A stretch of DNA of 64,000 nt, from contig SHZZ01000008.1 of assembly GCA_009692005.1 (NCBI GenBank), forward strand, positions 31,000 through 94,999. The letters run 5' to 3'. Below, piece after piece: positions 1 through 8,910 of this stretch. Made by a program: the position numbers and the translations under genes. Below the pieces are notes generated by a model that saw only the letters and a list, made by a program, of their open reading frames with translations, did no database searches and was not told where the DNA came from. Within the stretch, counting starts at the first letter, position 1. The number at the start of each line of letters is the position of its first letter. This DNA comes from Gemmataceae bacterium. GTDB lineage: Bacteria > Planctomycetota > Planctomycetia > Gemmatales > Gemmataceae.

Positions 1-1052
1 CCGGTATACCATTCCCACCACTTGATGCGGTCCACCAATTTTTGCCCAACCTCCCTGGAGATGGCCCTGCGTGTTAGCAAATGCTCGGCGCCATAGATCT
101 CTGTTGTTTCCCCAATGATGGAAATTCCTCCGTGGGAAATCAAGATGTCGGAGGCTACTCCCAGCGCCGGGTTAGCGGTAATGCCGCTGTTCCCGTCCGA
201 TCCACCGCAATTAGTTCCCAAAATAATTTTGTCGGCGGTTAATTTGGACCGGGTAAATTGATTTACCCTTGGCAAGAGTTCTGCAATTGCCTGAACCCCC
301 GCATCCACAGCCTTGCGAATGCCGCCGCATTCTTGAATGCTAATTACTTTCGGTCTTTTCTTGGAGCCATCCAATTGGATTAAGTTCTGGTTTTCAATCA
401 GGTGCATGGCTTGCCCTGTTTCGCAACCCAGCCCCAAAAGAATGTACGCCGCCACATTGGCATGCCGGCCAAACCCGGCCAAAGTCAAATCAAGCTGATT
501 GTGGTCAGGCCCGCCATACTGCATGGCGCAACCCGCCTTGTGAGTGATGGCCACCACTCCGTCCACATTGGTGTATTGCTTGAGGAGATCGGTCCGGTTG
601 AATTTTTCGGTGATATATTTGCTGGTGCTGGCAGAGCAATTGACCGTGCTAATAATGGCGATGTAATTTCGCGTGCCGTACCGGCCATCGCCACGGTCGT
701 AACCCATGAAATACTTTTCCTCCGCCGGCTTTGGCAGGGGCGGGGGGCAGTCGCTGCAAAAGGCATAGTCTCTGGAAAAATGATCGGCGCTTACATTATG
801 GACATGCACATGGTCTCCGGGAAAAATATCCTCGGAAGCAAAGCCAATAATTTGCCCGTATTTCAAAATCGAGGAACCCTTGGAGATGGCCTTCAAGGCG
901 AATTTGTGCCCAAGTCCAATCCTCACATTTAACTTAATTGCTAACTTGCCAACCGGGATTTCCTCTCCCTCCCTCAGCCCCCGCGAGGCAATCGCAACAT
1001 TATCTTCAGGCCGGAGATGAATAGCCAAGGGCGCGGCGGCAGGTTGATTCAT
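1..1052 (-). CDS. UxaA-family sugar-acid dehydratase (altronate/galactarate dehydratase type), 3' end outside window
   Basis: Read from an ATG at 1052 the minus strand stays open to the window edge (about 350 codons), so the C-terminus is missing. The N-terminal part contains an SAF-type domain with the metal-binding-like HVHVHN stretch (around residues 75-80), followed by the UxaA catalytic region with GYDRGDGRYGTRNY, HKAGCAMQYGG, a GLGCETGQ segment and GTNCGGSDGNSG. These are typical of the enzymes that dehydrate altronate or galactarate to 2-keto-3-deoxy acids. SAF and catalytic parts appear fused in one chain, as in full-length UxaA. It is divergent from the ceramidase-like gene at 1228 and probably belongs to the same sugar-acid theme as the genes at 8.9-12.2 kb. 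Substrate cannot be told from sequence. Confidence 0.88.
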   Translation of the reverse strand, partial: MNQPAAAPLAIHLRPEDNVAIASRGLREGEEIPVGKLAIKLNVRIGLGHKFALKAISKGSSILKYGQIIGFASEDIFPGDHVHVHNVSADHFSRDYAFCSDCPPPLPKPAEEKYFMGYDRGDGRYGTRNYIAIISTVNCSASTSKYITEKFNRTDLLKQYTNVDGVVAITHKAGCAMQYGGPDHNQLDLTLAGFGRHANVAAYILLGLGCETGQAMHLIENQNLIQLDGSKKRPKVISIQECGGIRKAVDAGVQAIAELLPRVNQFTRSKLTADKIILGTNCGGSDGNSGITANPALGVASDILISHGGISIIGETTEIYGAEHLLTRRAISREVGQKLVDRIKWWEWYT

Positions 1053-1227
1053 TAGATTGCTCCCAAATTAAAACGATGGATGTCTTCGCATGGTCAATTA
1101 TCGGAAAGGAGGAAGTGAATTAAAAGGAGCTCTTTGGATATTCCCAACAAGGAATTTTTTGTTTGTCTTTTATCTCGGTTCCGGTTTTGATGGTGACCTG
1201 GAGAGTTTTTACAGGAAGGATTCGGCC

Positions 1228-2565
1228 ATGGCCAATTTTCATGCCGCCGTTTTTACCGCCGATATTTCTCCCCCTCTGGGGCACCCACTGTGTGGAGGGT
1301 GGATTGAACCGGTTCGCGGACAGGATGACCCCCTGGAAGCCAACGGCATGGTTTTACTTGGCTGCGGAGCCCCCATCGTCTTGTGCGCCCTCGACTGGTG
1401 CGGAGTAAGGAACGATGCCCACTTGGCCTGGAGAAAAGCCTTGGCTGAGACTGCCCACACCACGATTGAAAGGGTTCATGTCCACACGGTACACCAGCAT
1501 AACGCCCCCTTCGCTGACACTGGGGCAGAAAAAATTCTGCAATCCGTTCAAGGACCGCCCAGTCTGGATTTGAAATATTTCGATCAGGCTGTTTCGCGGA
1601 CCGCGGTATCCTTGAAAGCCTCGCTTTCAAAGACGAAAAAAATCGACCGCTACGGTTTCGGCATGGCCCGGGTGACCCAGGTGGCCTCGAACCGGAGAAT
1701 CGTAAGCCCCGATGGAAAAGCCCTTCATTCCAGGACTAGCGCCACCAAAAACAAGACCATTCGGGATTTCCCCGAAGGAGTGATCGATCCATATTTGCGC
1801 ACCCTTAGTTTTTGGCAGGGTGAAAAAGCGGTGATCGCCCTGCACTATTACGCCACCCACCCAATGAGCTATTACGGGGACGGCATGGTCAGCGCCGATT
1901 TTTGCGGTCTGGCCAGGAGAAAACGCCAGGAGGATGCCCCGTCCATTTTTCAAATTTATTTCACGGGCTGTTCAGGAAATGTCACCGCGGGCAAGTACAA
2001 CGACGGAGCCAAGGAAAACCGGGCCATTTTGCGCGACCGAATTTACCAGGGCATGGCTGATGCCTGGAAAGAAACCAACACTCGGCCGTTGGATTACTTG
2101 GGATTTCGTTCCGAACAACTGCGCATGGGAATAAGGCGGGAAAAAGAATTCACTCGAGAAGAGAACGAAAAACTGGTTGCCGACCCCAGCCAAACCAAGG
2201 CTAAAAGGAATAACGCCGCGTTTAAGTTGGCGTGGATCAACCGGCAACAACGGCCCATTGACATAACCTGCCTGGATTTTGGCGCCGCCTCTATTCTTCA
2301 TCTGCCCGGCGAGGCCTTTGTGGAATATCAGCTTGCAGCCCAACAAATGCGCCCAGATTTGTTTGTTTGCGTTGCGGCCTACGGCGATGATGGCCCTGGA
2401 TATATTCCTGTCGAAAAGGCTTTTTTTGAAGGGGGCTACGAACCTACAGTGTCCCTGGCCCCGCCCAATGAAAAAAACTTGAAAGACACCATGGCTAGGT
2501 TGCTTGGCCCAAAACTCCCCGAAAAAGTCTTCCCCTTCAAACGCCTGAGAAAGAAAATAAAATAA
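1228..2565 (+). CDS. Neutral/alkaline ceramidase-like secondary hydrolase domain protein (copy 1)
   Basis: A 445-residue protein starting at ATG 1228, preceded by AGGAAGGA eight bases upstream; the frame stays open further upstream but without a convincing start. The N-terminus (AVFTADISPPLGHPLCGG) and the HTVHQHNAPFAD motif match the neutral/alkaline non-lysosomal ceramidase N-terminal family, whose histidines bind the catalytic zinc; HYYATHPMSYYGDG and FTGCSGNVTAGKYN are further family signatures. No signal peptide is evident. In planctomycetes this family is expanded and few members are proven ceramidases, so the substrate is open. A paralogue lies at 7465-8907. It is divergent from the UxaA gene, sharing about 175 bp of upstream DNA. 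Confidence 0.8.
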   Translation: MANFHAAVFTADISPPLGHPLCGGWIEPVRGQDDPLEANGMVLLGCGAPIVLCALDWCGVRNDAHLAWRKALAETAHTTIERVHVHTVHQHNAPFADTGAEKILQSVQGPPSLDLKYFDQAVSRTAVSLKASLSKTKKIDRYGFGMARVTQVASNRRIVSPDGKALHSRTSATKNKTIRDFPEGVIDPYLRTLSFWQGEKAVIALHYYATHPMSYYGDGMVSADFCGLARRKRQEDAPSIFQIYFTGCSGNVTAGKYNDGAKENRAILRDRIYQGMADAWKETNTRPLDYLGFRSEQLRMGIRREKEFTREENEKLVADPSQTKAKRNNAAFKLAWINRQQRPIDITCLDFGAASILHLPGEAFVEYQLAAQQMRPDLFVCVAAYGDDGPGYIPVEKAFFEGGYEPTVSLAPPNEKNLKDTMARLLGPKLPEKVFPFKRLRKKIK

Positions 2566-2641
2566 GACCAACCCTTATTAAGCGGTTCCCGGCCAGAAGG
2601 CTTGGGCAAGGGTGGACTATTCAACTCAGTGGAAAAAATGC

Positions 2642-3949
2642 ATGGCGGAAAAGCCCCTCAAAATCGGCATGATAGGCTGCGGCGTAGTTGGCACCGGGGT
2701 CGCCAGGCTGCTACTTGAGCAAAAAAGCAGATTGAACGCCAAGGCGCGCAGAGAGCTTTCGCTCGTTCGTGTTGCTGTTCGCGACGCCGGAAAATCACGC
2801 GATCCTTCACTTGCCAAAATTGAATTCACTCCCAACTGGAATGAAATCGTCAACGACCCATCCATAGATGTGGTGGTGGAACTTGCCGGGGGTGTCGATT
2901 GGACTCGGAAAGCTGTGCTAAAAGCTTTGGCCGCTGGCAAACATGTGGTGACTGCCAATAAAGCGCTGCTGGCAATTCATGGCAATGAAATTTTCGATGC
3001 CGCCAGAAAACACCAGGTATGTGTGGCCTTTGAGGCTTGTGTTGCAGGCGGTATTCCCATTATCGGGGTGCTCACTCAAGGCCTGTCGGCCAATCAAATT
3101 ACCGGACTGCGGGGAATTCTTAACGGGACCTGCAATTTCATTCTTACCGCCATGAGTGAATCCGGGGCCTCGTACCAAGAAGCTCTTAAAGAAGCGCAAA
3201 CCCGCGGCTTTGCCGAAGCCGACCCTTCCCTGGATGTCAATGGCACCGACACTGCACACAAGCTTCTTATCCTGGTGCAGATCGCTTTTGGCCAAACCCT
3301 TCAATTTGAGAAAGTCGACAGAAAAGGAATTGATTCCCTCGATTCAACCGACATTCGCTTTGCCATGGAACTGGGTTATGGCATCAAACTTTTGGCCGAA
3401 GCCTGGCTCAATGAGGGCCGCCTGACTATCCATGTTTCCCCTGTCTTGGTCCGTGGGAATTCCCCCTTGGCCCAAGTGCGCGGCGCCTATAACGCCATTC
3501 AGGTCATAGGTGACGCCGTCGGAGATACTTATTACCAAGGGCTTGGCGCGGGCCGGATGCCAACCGCCAGCAGCGTTGTTGCTGATCTCATTGATATTGC
3601 CATCGGCCGGGCGCAAAACACTTTCCGATCCATGAAACTTTGGTCGGCTGAACAGCCAACCTTGGCCCTCCTGGACAATTCCCTGGTCCGCAGCCGCTAT
3701 TACCTGCGATTACTGGTGGACGACCGGCCCGGCGTCCTGGCCGAGGTCACTTCCATTTTGGCCAAGCACCTGATCAGCATCGCTTCCATAATTCAGCATG
3801 AGGCAGCGGCCGAAGGCGACACCTCCCGAGTTCAACTGGTCATCATGACCCATGTGTCCAAATGCGCAGCATTCCTGGCCGCAGTCAAAGAATTGGGAAC
3901 CCTTTCTTTTGTTACAGGAAATGTGGTCAATTACCCCGTCGAGGATTAG
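2642..3949 (+). CDS. hom: Homoserine dehydrogenase
   Basis: 435 residues from ATG 2642. It reduces aspartate semialdehyde to homoserine in threonine/methionine synthesis. An N-terminal Rossmann motif GCGVVGTGVA follows directly after the start, then VVELAGG, the TANKALLA and GGIPII segments, and the catalytic GILNGTCNFIL and DPSLDVNGTDTAHK motifs. The last 80 residues form an ACT domain (RYYLRLLVDDRPGVLAEVTSIL), which in this family usually mediates feedback control by threonine. An upstream in-frame codon at 2612 adds ten residues without family similarity, so the internal ATG was chosen. It is followed after 19 bases by the ApgM-like gene, indicating one operon. Confidence 0.95.
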   Translation: MAEKPLKIGMIGCGVVGTGVARLLLEQKSRLNAKARRELSLVRVAVRDAGKSRDPSLAKIEFTPNWNEIVNDPSIDVVVELAGGVDWTRKAVLKALAAGKHVVTANKALLAIHGNEIFDAARKHQVCVAFEACVAGGIPIIGVLTQGLSANQITGLRGILNGTCNFILTAMSESGASYQEALKEAQTRGFAEADPSLDVNGTDTAHKLLILVQIAFGQTLQFEKVDRKGIDSLDSTDIRFAMELGYGIKLLAEAWLNEGRLTIHVSPVLVRGNSPLAQVRGAYNAIQVIGDAVGDTYYQGLGAGRMPTASSVVADLIDIAIGRAQNTFRSMKLWSAEQPTLALLDNSLVRSRYYLRLLVDDRPGVLAEVTSILAKHLISIASIIQHEAAAEGDTSRVQLVIMTHVSKCAAFLAAVKELGTLSFVTGNVVNYPVED

Positions 3950-3968
3950 GCTGCAAGCCTGGACATCC

Positions 3969-5195
3969 ATGAAATATGTTATTGTCATCCCCGATGGTTG
4001 CGCCGATGAACCCCAGGATTCCCTTGGTGGAAAAACCCCTTTACAAGCTGCAAGAACTCCAGCAATGGACCGGGCTGCTCAAATGGGCCAGGTCGGCGCC
4101 AGCAACAATGTTCCACAACCTTTAACCCCTGCCAGCGATGTCGCCACATTAAGCCTTTTTGGTTACGACCCTTTAGAGGTTTACACCGGCCGGGCGCCAC
4201 TGGAAACCGTGGCCATGGGGATTCAGTTGAAACCCGGCGATTGGGCCATCCGCTGCAATCTTGTTCATGTTGCTGATGGATTAATGAAGGATTTCACCGC
4301 AGGGCACATTAGCTCCGAAGACGGCAAAGCCCTTATTCATGCACTTGAAGCCAGCCTGGGAGGGGAGGTCAAATCGGAAACAGGCGAGATCATGGGGCGC
4401 CTGGAATTTTTCCCAGGGGTTAGCTACCGCAACATTCTTGTCTACCGCGCCAACCGACCAGTTCCATTCACCAAAGAAACCAGAACCCAACCGCCTCATG
4501 ACATTCCGGACCAACCGGTGTTGGGCCATTTGCCCACTGGCCCAGGAAATGTTTTACTCCGCAATCTCATGGAAAAAAGCAAACCGATTTTCCATTGCCA
4601 TCCAGCCAACCAAGCCCGTATTTCCCAGGGGAAAACACCGGCCACGCAGTGCTGGCTTTGGGGACAGGGCAGCGCTCCTATCCTAAAGAATTTCAAGGAT
4701 CTCCACTCCATACAGGGGGCCATTATCAGCGCGGTGGATTTGGTCCGCGGCGTGGGAATGCTTATTGGGTGGAATAGAATCGATGTCCCAACTGCGACTG
4801 GCTATCTGGACACCGATTATGCCGCCAAGGCGAAATACATGATTGAGGCTCTGAAAAATCACGATTTGGTCTGCGTTCATGTGGAAGCTCCTGATGAAGC
4901 CTCGCACGAGGGGCGGGTGGATGCCAAAGTAAAATCGCTGGAGGAAATTGATCGCCACATCGTTGGCCCAGCGCTTGAGGAATTGCCGAAGTTTGGCGAC
5001 TGGCGCATCTTGGTTTCCCCTGACCACCAGACTCATTTAAGAACCCGGGCGCACTCTTATGGCCATGTCCCTTTTGTCATGGCGGGAACCGGAATCCCTT
5101 CTTTTGGGCAATCGACATACGACGAAGCGGTCGCCGCTGCAAGCTCTTTGAGTTTTGACAAAGGCCATCACTTAATAAATCGCTTCTTGAAATAA
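3969..5195 (+). CDS. ApgM-type phosphoglycerate mutase family protein, possible homoserine kinase
   Basis: 408 residues from ATG 3969 (MKYVIVIPDGCADEP). The start DG, the ASNNVPQPLTPASDVATLSLFGYDP stretch with its metal-binding Ser/Asp region, and the late VHVEAPDEASHEG and VSPDHQTHLRTRAHSYGHVPF metal sites identify the archaeal-type cofactor-independent phosphoglycerate mutase family of the alkaline phosphatase superfamily (COG3635). Members next to homoserine dehydrogenase have been proposed to act as an alternative homoserine kinase in bacteria lacking ThrB. Its position 19 bases after hom supports that role here, but the sequence alone cannot separate the two activities. Confidence 0.85.
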   Translation: MKYVIVIPDGCADEPQDSLGGKTPLQAARTPAMDRAAQMGQVGASNNVPQPLTPASDVATLSLFGYDPLEVYTGRAPLETVAMGIQLKPGDWAIRCNLVHVADGLMKDFTAGHISSEDGKALIHALEASLGGEVKSETGEIMGRLEFFPGVSYRNILVYRANRPVPFTKETRTQPPHDIPDQPVLGHLPTGPGNVLLRNLMEKSKPIFHCHPANQARISQGKTPATQCWLWGQGSAPILKNFKDLHSIQGAIISAVDLVRGVGMLIGWNRIDVPTATGYLDTDYAAKAKYMIEALKNHDLVCVHVEAPDEASHEGRVDAKVKSLEEIDRHIVGPALEELPKFGDWRILVSPDHQTHLRTRAHSYGHVPFVMAGTGIPSFGQSTYDEAVAAASSLSFDKGHHLINRFLK

Positions 5196-5248
5196 GCAAC
5201 ATTCCGTCGGCAGAAACCCTCCTTGCGGGAAGAACTGCATTAGCACTT

Positions 5249-5276
5249 TTGCAGACTTGTTTTTTCTTGGTATTTT
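5249..5276 (+). promoter_or_regulatory. Possible sigma-70-like promoter
   Basis: TTGCAG (5249-5254), a 16-base spacer and TATTTT (5271-5276) lie in an AT-rich stretch about 100 bases before the small secreted protein at 5378. The match to consensus is modest. Confidence 0.28.
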
Positions 5277-5377
5277 CATTTAGTGAATTTTTTTAGATTT
5301 TTTATTGATTTTTTTTTTGAATATTGGACTATCTTGTTTGGTTTGTTTCTTTTAACCCATTAATGAAGGAGTCCGTT

Positions 5378-5695
5378 ATGCGTCCAGCATCTGTCCGGTT
5401 GGCGGCTTGTCTTTTGTTTTTCGGATCGGTTTGTTTTTTGCCTGCGGCCCAAGACAAGGATGTCAAACTTAAAGGCCAACTACCCCAGCATTTCAAAAAA
5501 CTGGGACTCAAGGACGAACAGGTGCAGAAAATTTACAAAATCCAAGCCGATTTCCGCACCAAGGCCCAGGACCTTGAAAAACAAATCAGGGAACTGAAGG
5601 CCAAGGAAAAAGGCGAAATCGAAGGATCTCTCACGGAAGTTCAAAAAACACTCCTCAAGGATCTTCGCACCGGCGAAAAGACCAAAACCAATTAG
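5378..5695 (+). CDS. Small secreted helical protein, Spy/CpxP-like layout
   Basis: 105 residues from ATG 5378, with GAAGGA seven bases upstream. Residues 1-23 are a signal peptide (hydrophobic LAACLLFFGSVCFLP followed by AAQ). The mature part is highly charged and predicted by eye to be helical, with a GLKDEQVQKIYKIQ segment and an LTEVQKTLLKDL segment that resembles the LTxxQ motif of Spy/CpxP periplasmic chaperones. The order is signal peptide, helix, charged coiled coil, LTxxQ-like helix. It is a single-gene unit ending in a strong terminator hairpin. Function is not known; a periplasmic chaperone or binding role is only a guess from the motif. Confidence 0.7.
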   Translation: MRPASVRLAACLLFFGSVCFLPAAQDKDVKLKGQLPQHFKKLGLKDEQVQKIYKIQADFRTKAQDLEKQIRELKAKEKGEIEGSLTEVQKTLLKDLRTGEKTKTN

Positions 5696-5716
5696 CGAAG
5701 TGAACAGTAAACTTTG

Positions 5717-5750
5717 CGGGCCTGGACTTTTCCAGGCCCGTTTTATTTTT
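5717..5750 (+). terminator. Rho-independent terminator
   Basis: Perfect 10-bp stem CGGGCCTGGA / TCCAGGCCCG with a CTTT loop, followed by TTTTATTTTT. It starts 21 bases after the stop of the small secreted protein. Confidence 0.9.
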
Positions 5751-5852
5751 CCGCCGACTGTTTTCAACCACCCTTTCGTGACGGTTTTACTCGAAAGGTC
5801 TTGAAGTTTTTGGTATACCCCAGGGAACATTTTTCTTCACCTGGGGAAACCT

Positions 5853-6803
5853 ATGAACTCCCATAGCCGACGCCTCTTCTTGACCGGGAACTTGAGCGCC
5901 ATTAGCGCCTTGGCGGCTTGCGGAAAGCCAGGATATGCTGATGACCCCGCGCCAAGAAGGCCAAAAACAAACCGTCTTGCCGTTTCCACATACTCCTTTT
6001 GGCAATTCAAGAACCAGGAGTTGCGGAACATCGAAAAGTGCATTGAACTCTCCGCCGAAATGGGATTCGATGGCGTCGAGATTCTCCACAGGCAAATGGA
6101 AAAAGAAGACAATGCTTATTTGCAAAATATAAAAAGGCTGGCATTTATTAATGGAGTAGACCTATGCGGCTTCTCAACTCATCAAGGATTCGTTTTTCCT
6201 GACATCACCAAACGCCAAGAAAATATCGACCACACAATCCGCTGTATTGAATTGTGCTACCGACTTGGAATTCCAACCATGCGCGTGAATACCGGGCGGT
6301 GGGGAACCATCAAGGACTTCGACGAGTTAATGAAAAACCGAGGGATTGAACCAGTATCAAAAGGTCAAACCGAGGAGGATGGTTTTAAGTGGGTCATTGA
6401 CAGCCTGGAAAAGTGCCTCAAAAAAGCCGCTGAATGCGGCGTAATTCTGGGACTGGAAAATCACTGGGGATTAGGGCGAACTTGGGAAGGCGTCATGCGC
6501 ATTGTCAATGCCATCAACTCTCCCTGGCTACAAGTCACCATGGACACGGGCAACTTCCTGGAGAACCCTTATGAGGCTCTTGAAAAACTTGCGCCTAAAA
6601 CTGTACTGGTTCAAGCCAAGACTTATTATGGCGGAGGTCTCTGGTACTCTCTCGACCTCGATTACCCCAGGATCATTAAAATGCTTAGGAAGTACTCATT
6701 CAAGGGCTACATTTCCCTGGAATTTGAAGGGAAAGAAAACCCCTTGACAGGAATTCCAAAAAGCCTGGCCCTCTTAAAAAAAGCCCAGGAATTGACCCAA
6801 TAA
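5853..6803 (+). CDS. Tat-exported sugar phosphate isomerase/epimerase-like TIM-barrel protein
   Basis: 316 residues from ATG 5853. The N-terminus has a twin-arginine type signal (NSHSRRLFLTGN, then a hydrophobic run ending at AACG; the cysteine could also allow lipidation). The body resembles the AP endonuclease 2 / xylose-isomerase-like TIM-barrel family: MGFDGVEIL, FSTHQGF, RVNTGRW, LGLENHWGLG (metal-ligand Glu and His), TMDTGNF, and FKGYISLEFEGKE (last metal-binding Glu). Such Tat-exported members are common in planctomycetes and are assumed to act on sugars or cyclitols. It stands alone, convergent with miaE. The exact substrate cannot be inferred. Confidence 0.8.
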   Translation: MNSHSRRLFLTGNLSAISALAACGKPGYADDPAPRRPKTNRLAVSTYSFWQFKNQELRNIEKCIELSAEMGFDGVEILHRQMEKEDNAYLQNIKRLAFINGVDLCGFSTHQGFVFPDITKRQENIDHTIRCIELCYRLGIPTMRVNTGRWGTIKDFDELMKNRGIEPVSKGQTEEDGFKWVIDSLEKCLKKAAECGVILGLENHWGLGRTWEGVMRIVNAINSPWLQVTMDTGNFLENPYEALEKLAPKTVLVQAKTYYGGGLWYSLDLDYPRIIKMLRKYSFKGYISLEFEGKENPLTGIPKSLALLKKAQELTQ

Positions 6804-6823
6804 AGTTCCAACCTCGGCCTTTT

Positions 6824-7426
6824 TCACTTCCAACCGGAATGCATTCTTGGCCCGAGCGGCTGGGCTTGAATAATAGTGGCTTCCTCCCGCAGGAGTTCCT
6901 GCCAGCGCTCAAGCACCTCATTTTCCTGCCGAACCAGTTTCGCCAGGTTAAGGAATACGAGGTAGTGGTTCCGTTCGGATTTCGCCAACCCACTATAAAG
7001 TTTTGACAACTCATTCTCTTGAGCCGGTTTTGCCAACAACTCAAAGCGTTCGCAGGATCTAGCTTCAATTAGGGACGCTATCAGCAACCTGTCCATCAAC
7101 TCCAGGGTTCCCTGCCCTTTCCTCACAAGTTTGTGGAGGGTGGAAGCGTAAGGATTGAAATGTGTGCGGGATAATTTCCCTCCGAACTTGGCCAAAAAAC
7201 GAATCACCATGACCAAGTGAGCGGATTCATCCCTGGCGATTCCTGCCAAAGTGGAAAGCCATTTTCTTGGGTACTGTGGTTCAGGCCAGCGGTTGAGTAG
7301 TTCCAGGGCGTTTGCCGCCGCTTTTTTCTCCAGGTAGGCGTGATCGTTTAAAAGATCCACGGGACTGGCCAGGGCGGCCTTGGCCCAGGCTGTCGGGGTG
7401 AAAACCAATAACGGCAACGGCTTCAT
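6824..7426 (-). CDS. miaE: tRNA-(ms2io6A)-hydroxylase
   Basis: 200 residues, ATG at 7426. MiaE hydroxylates the isopentenyl side chain of ms2i6A37 in tRNA using a carboxylate-bridged diiron centre. Visible ferritin-like motifs are EKKAAANALELL, IARDESAHLVMV (E-x2-H), LIEARSCERF and LAKSERNHYLVF (E-x2-H), giving the expected pairs of Glu and Glu-x2-His ligands in a four-helix bundle. Length fits the family (about 190-260). It lies 38 bases beyond the end of the ceramidase-like gene at 7465, on the same strand, and may be co-transcribed, though functionally unrelated. The MiaA and MiaB enzymes that make its substrate are not in the window. Confidence 0.85.
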   Translation of the reverse strand: MKPLPLLVFTPTAWAKAALASPVDLLNDHAYLEKKAAANALELLNRWPEPQYPRKWLSTLAGIARDESAHLVMVIRFLAKFGGKLSRTHFNPYASTLHKLVRKGQGTLELMDRLLIASLIEARSCERFELLAKPAQENELSKLYSGLAKSERNHYLVFLNLAKLVRQENEVLERWQELLREEATIIQAQPLGPRMHSGWK

Positions 7427-7464
7427 ATGGGCCTAATGAGTGGTCCAGGAAACAATGGGTTTGT

Positions 7465-8907
7465 TTAAAGTACTAATTTCCCTAACTTTTCCCGCACAAC
7501 CGCAATCAAATGCTCCAAAGACCCTGCGGCCAAAGGGGAAATTTCCTCCTGGTATATTCCCTTGCCATAAGCGGTTTTGGCGGGAATATACCCCGGCTGC
7601 CAATCATTGGTTTGCGTGACTACATACAGGGGAAAATTCAATGATTCACGGAGTTCCAATTGAAACACCTGATATAACTCGCCCGGGGAAAAAACCCAAA
7701 ATAGATCCCCAAGCCGCCACAAGTTGATTACCAAAGGGAATGTTTTTCCCTGAGGGATCGCTTTCAACCGCGTCAGTTGCCTGGTCATTCTTTCAGCCAT
7801 GGCATGGCAATCCCTGGCCGCTTCCAAATTTCCCTGGGCGTTAAACTCTTTTTCTTTAATTACCCACTGGCCGTGCTGCTTATCCGTTTCAGCAATGGAT
7901 GGCAAATCTGGTTTATAAGGCAACTCCACCGTTATTTGATCTGCCGTCCACAACTCCTTGGTTCGCAATACTTCTGGTTTCAATGGGATGTGGTTCCAAA
8001 TCCCCAAGGTAGCGCCAGAAATCACTTGCCCCTGGTAAGAAAAGGTCGTGGCAGGAGGGGGGAGAGATTCCAAAACGGCGGCAGCAGCATACCCCGCTTG
8101 CCTGCCGTTCTTATCCGCGATGGCACTATCGCCAGTAAAACCCTCCAAAGGCCCAAGGTCTCCCGAGGCGCCTTGAAAAAACAGACACGGACATTTGTTT
8201 GCCGATTCCACAATTTCCCTTAAAGACCCGACAAAATCGGGGCTGATGCGCGTGTTTTCCCAGGCCAGGGTTGTGGGATGGCAAGCGTAATTCACCAGGG
8301 CGGCAATCGGCATGCCATCAGCACTGATAATTTTTGCCACTAGCAAAGTGTCATCGGAAAACCCTTCAGGGTTAAACCCGCAAACAGTATTTCCTTTGCC
8401 AGAATCGAGGAAATCCCGATTCCTTGCCAGGGTGCAAACGCCTTGGCCGCTTATCAAATTTGCTGGCCGGGCGGTCTGGCAAGCTTCCTGGCCAATTTCG
8501 TTTACGGTTTGCAATAGTTTTTCAAAATAAGGAGAGATTAAATCTCCCCCCGGAAAAGTCGACCGTGAAAGGGACATCCACCCCGACCCATGAGTATGGG
8601 TGAGTGTGATCATAACTTGGCTCGGGGGAAGGCATGCGCCCTTTCCCGCTTCGAGCCGCATTTCTTCCATTTGCTGGCCATCAATAATGCAATGGTCCAG
8701 AGTAATTATCAGGAGAGAATGTTGTCGATTGCCGTCCATGCTGGCAAGGAACAAGCCATAGGCCTGTAAAGGCTTATGGACCCCGGTGGCGATTTCATGC
8801 GTGGCCGCGCCCCACATCCGGTGGTAAATACCAACAGGAGGAGTGATGTCTCTGCGAGCCACGCCGCATTTACATCGCCCCTGAGGAGTGGGAATCTCAT
8901 TTTGCAT
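7465..8907 (-). CDS. Neutral/alkaline ceramidase-like secondary hydrolase domain protein (copy 2)
   Basis: 480 residues from ATG 8907. It shows the same family marks as the gene at 1228: CGVARRDITPPVG at the start, TLTHTHGSGW (the metal-binding histidine segment), NYACHPTTL and FFQGASGDLGP. It has no signal peptide. The protein start lies only four bases after the MFS stop, so it is translated from the operon of sugar-acid genes upstream (dehydratase, aldolase, transporter). That context suggests it hydrolyses an amide, ester or lactone in the same catabolic route rather than ceramide, but this is inference. Confidence 0.8.
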   Translation of the reverse strand: MQNEIPTPQGRCKCGVARRDITPPVGIYHRMWGAATHEIATGVHKPLQAYGLFLASMDGNRQHSLLIITLDHCIIDGQQMEEMRLEAGKGACLPPSQVMITLTHTHGSGWMSLSRSTFPGGDLISPYFEKLLQTVNEIGQEACQTARPANLISGQGVCTLARNRDFLDSGKGNTVCGFNPEGFSDDTLLVAKIISADGMPIAALVNYACHPTTLAWENTRISPDFVGSLREIVESANKCPCLFFQGASGDLGPLEGFTGDSAIADKNGRQAGYAAAAVLESLPPPATTFSYQGQVISGATLGIWNHIPLKPEVLRTKELWTADQITVELPYKPDLPSIAETDKQHGQWVIKEKEFNAQGNLEAARDCHAMAERMTRQLTRLKAIPQGKTFPLVINLWRLGDLFWVFSPGELYQVFQLELRESLNFPLYVVTQTNDWQPGYIPAKTAYGKGIYQEEISPLAAGSLEHLIAVVREKLGKLVL

Positions 8908-8910
8908 AGG

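Noticed and set aside
402..932. Plus-strand frame of 176 codons at the left end
   Set aside because: It is the antisense shadow of the UxaA-family gene, which reads through from 1052 to the window edge with strong motifs.
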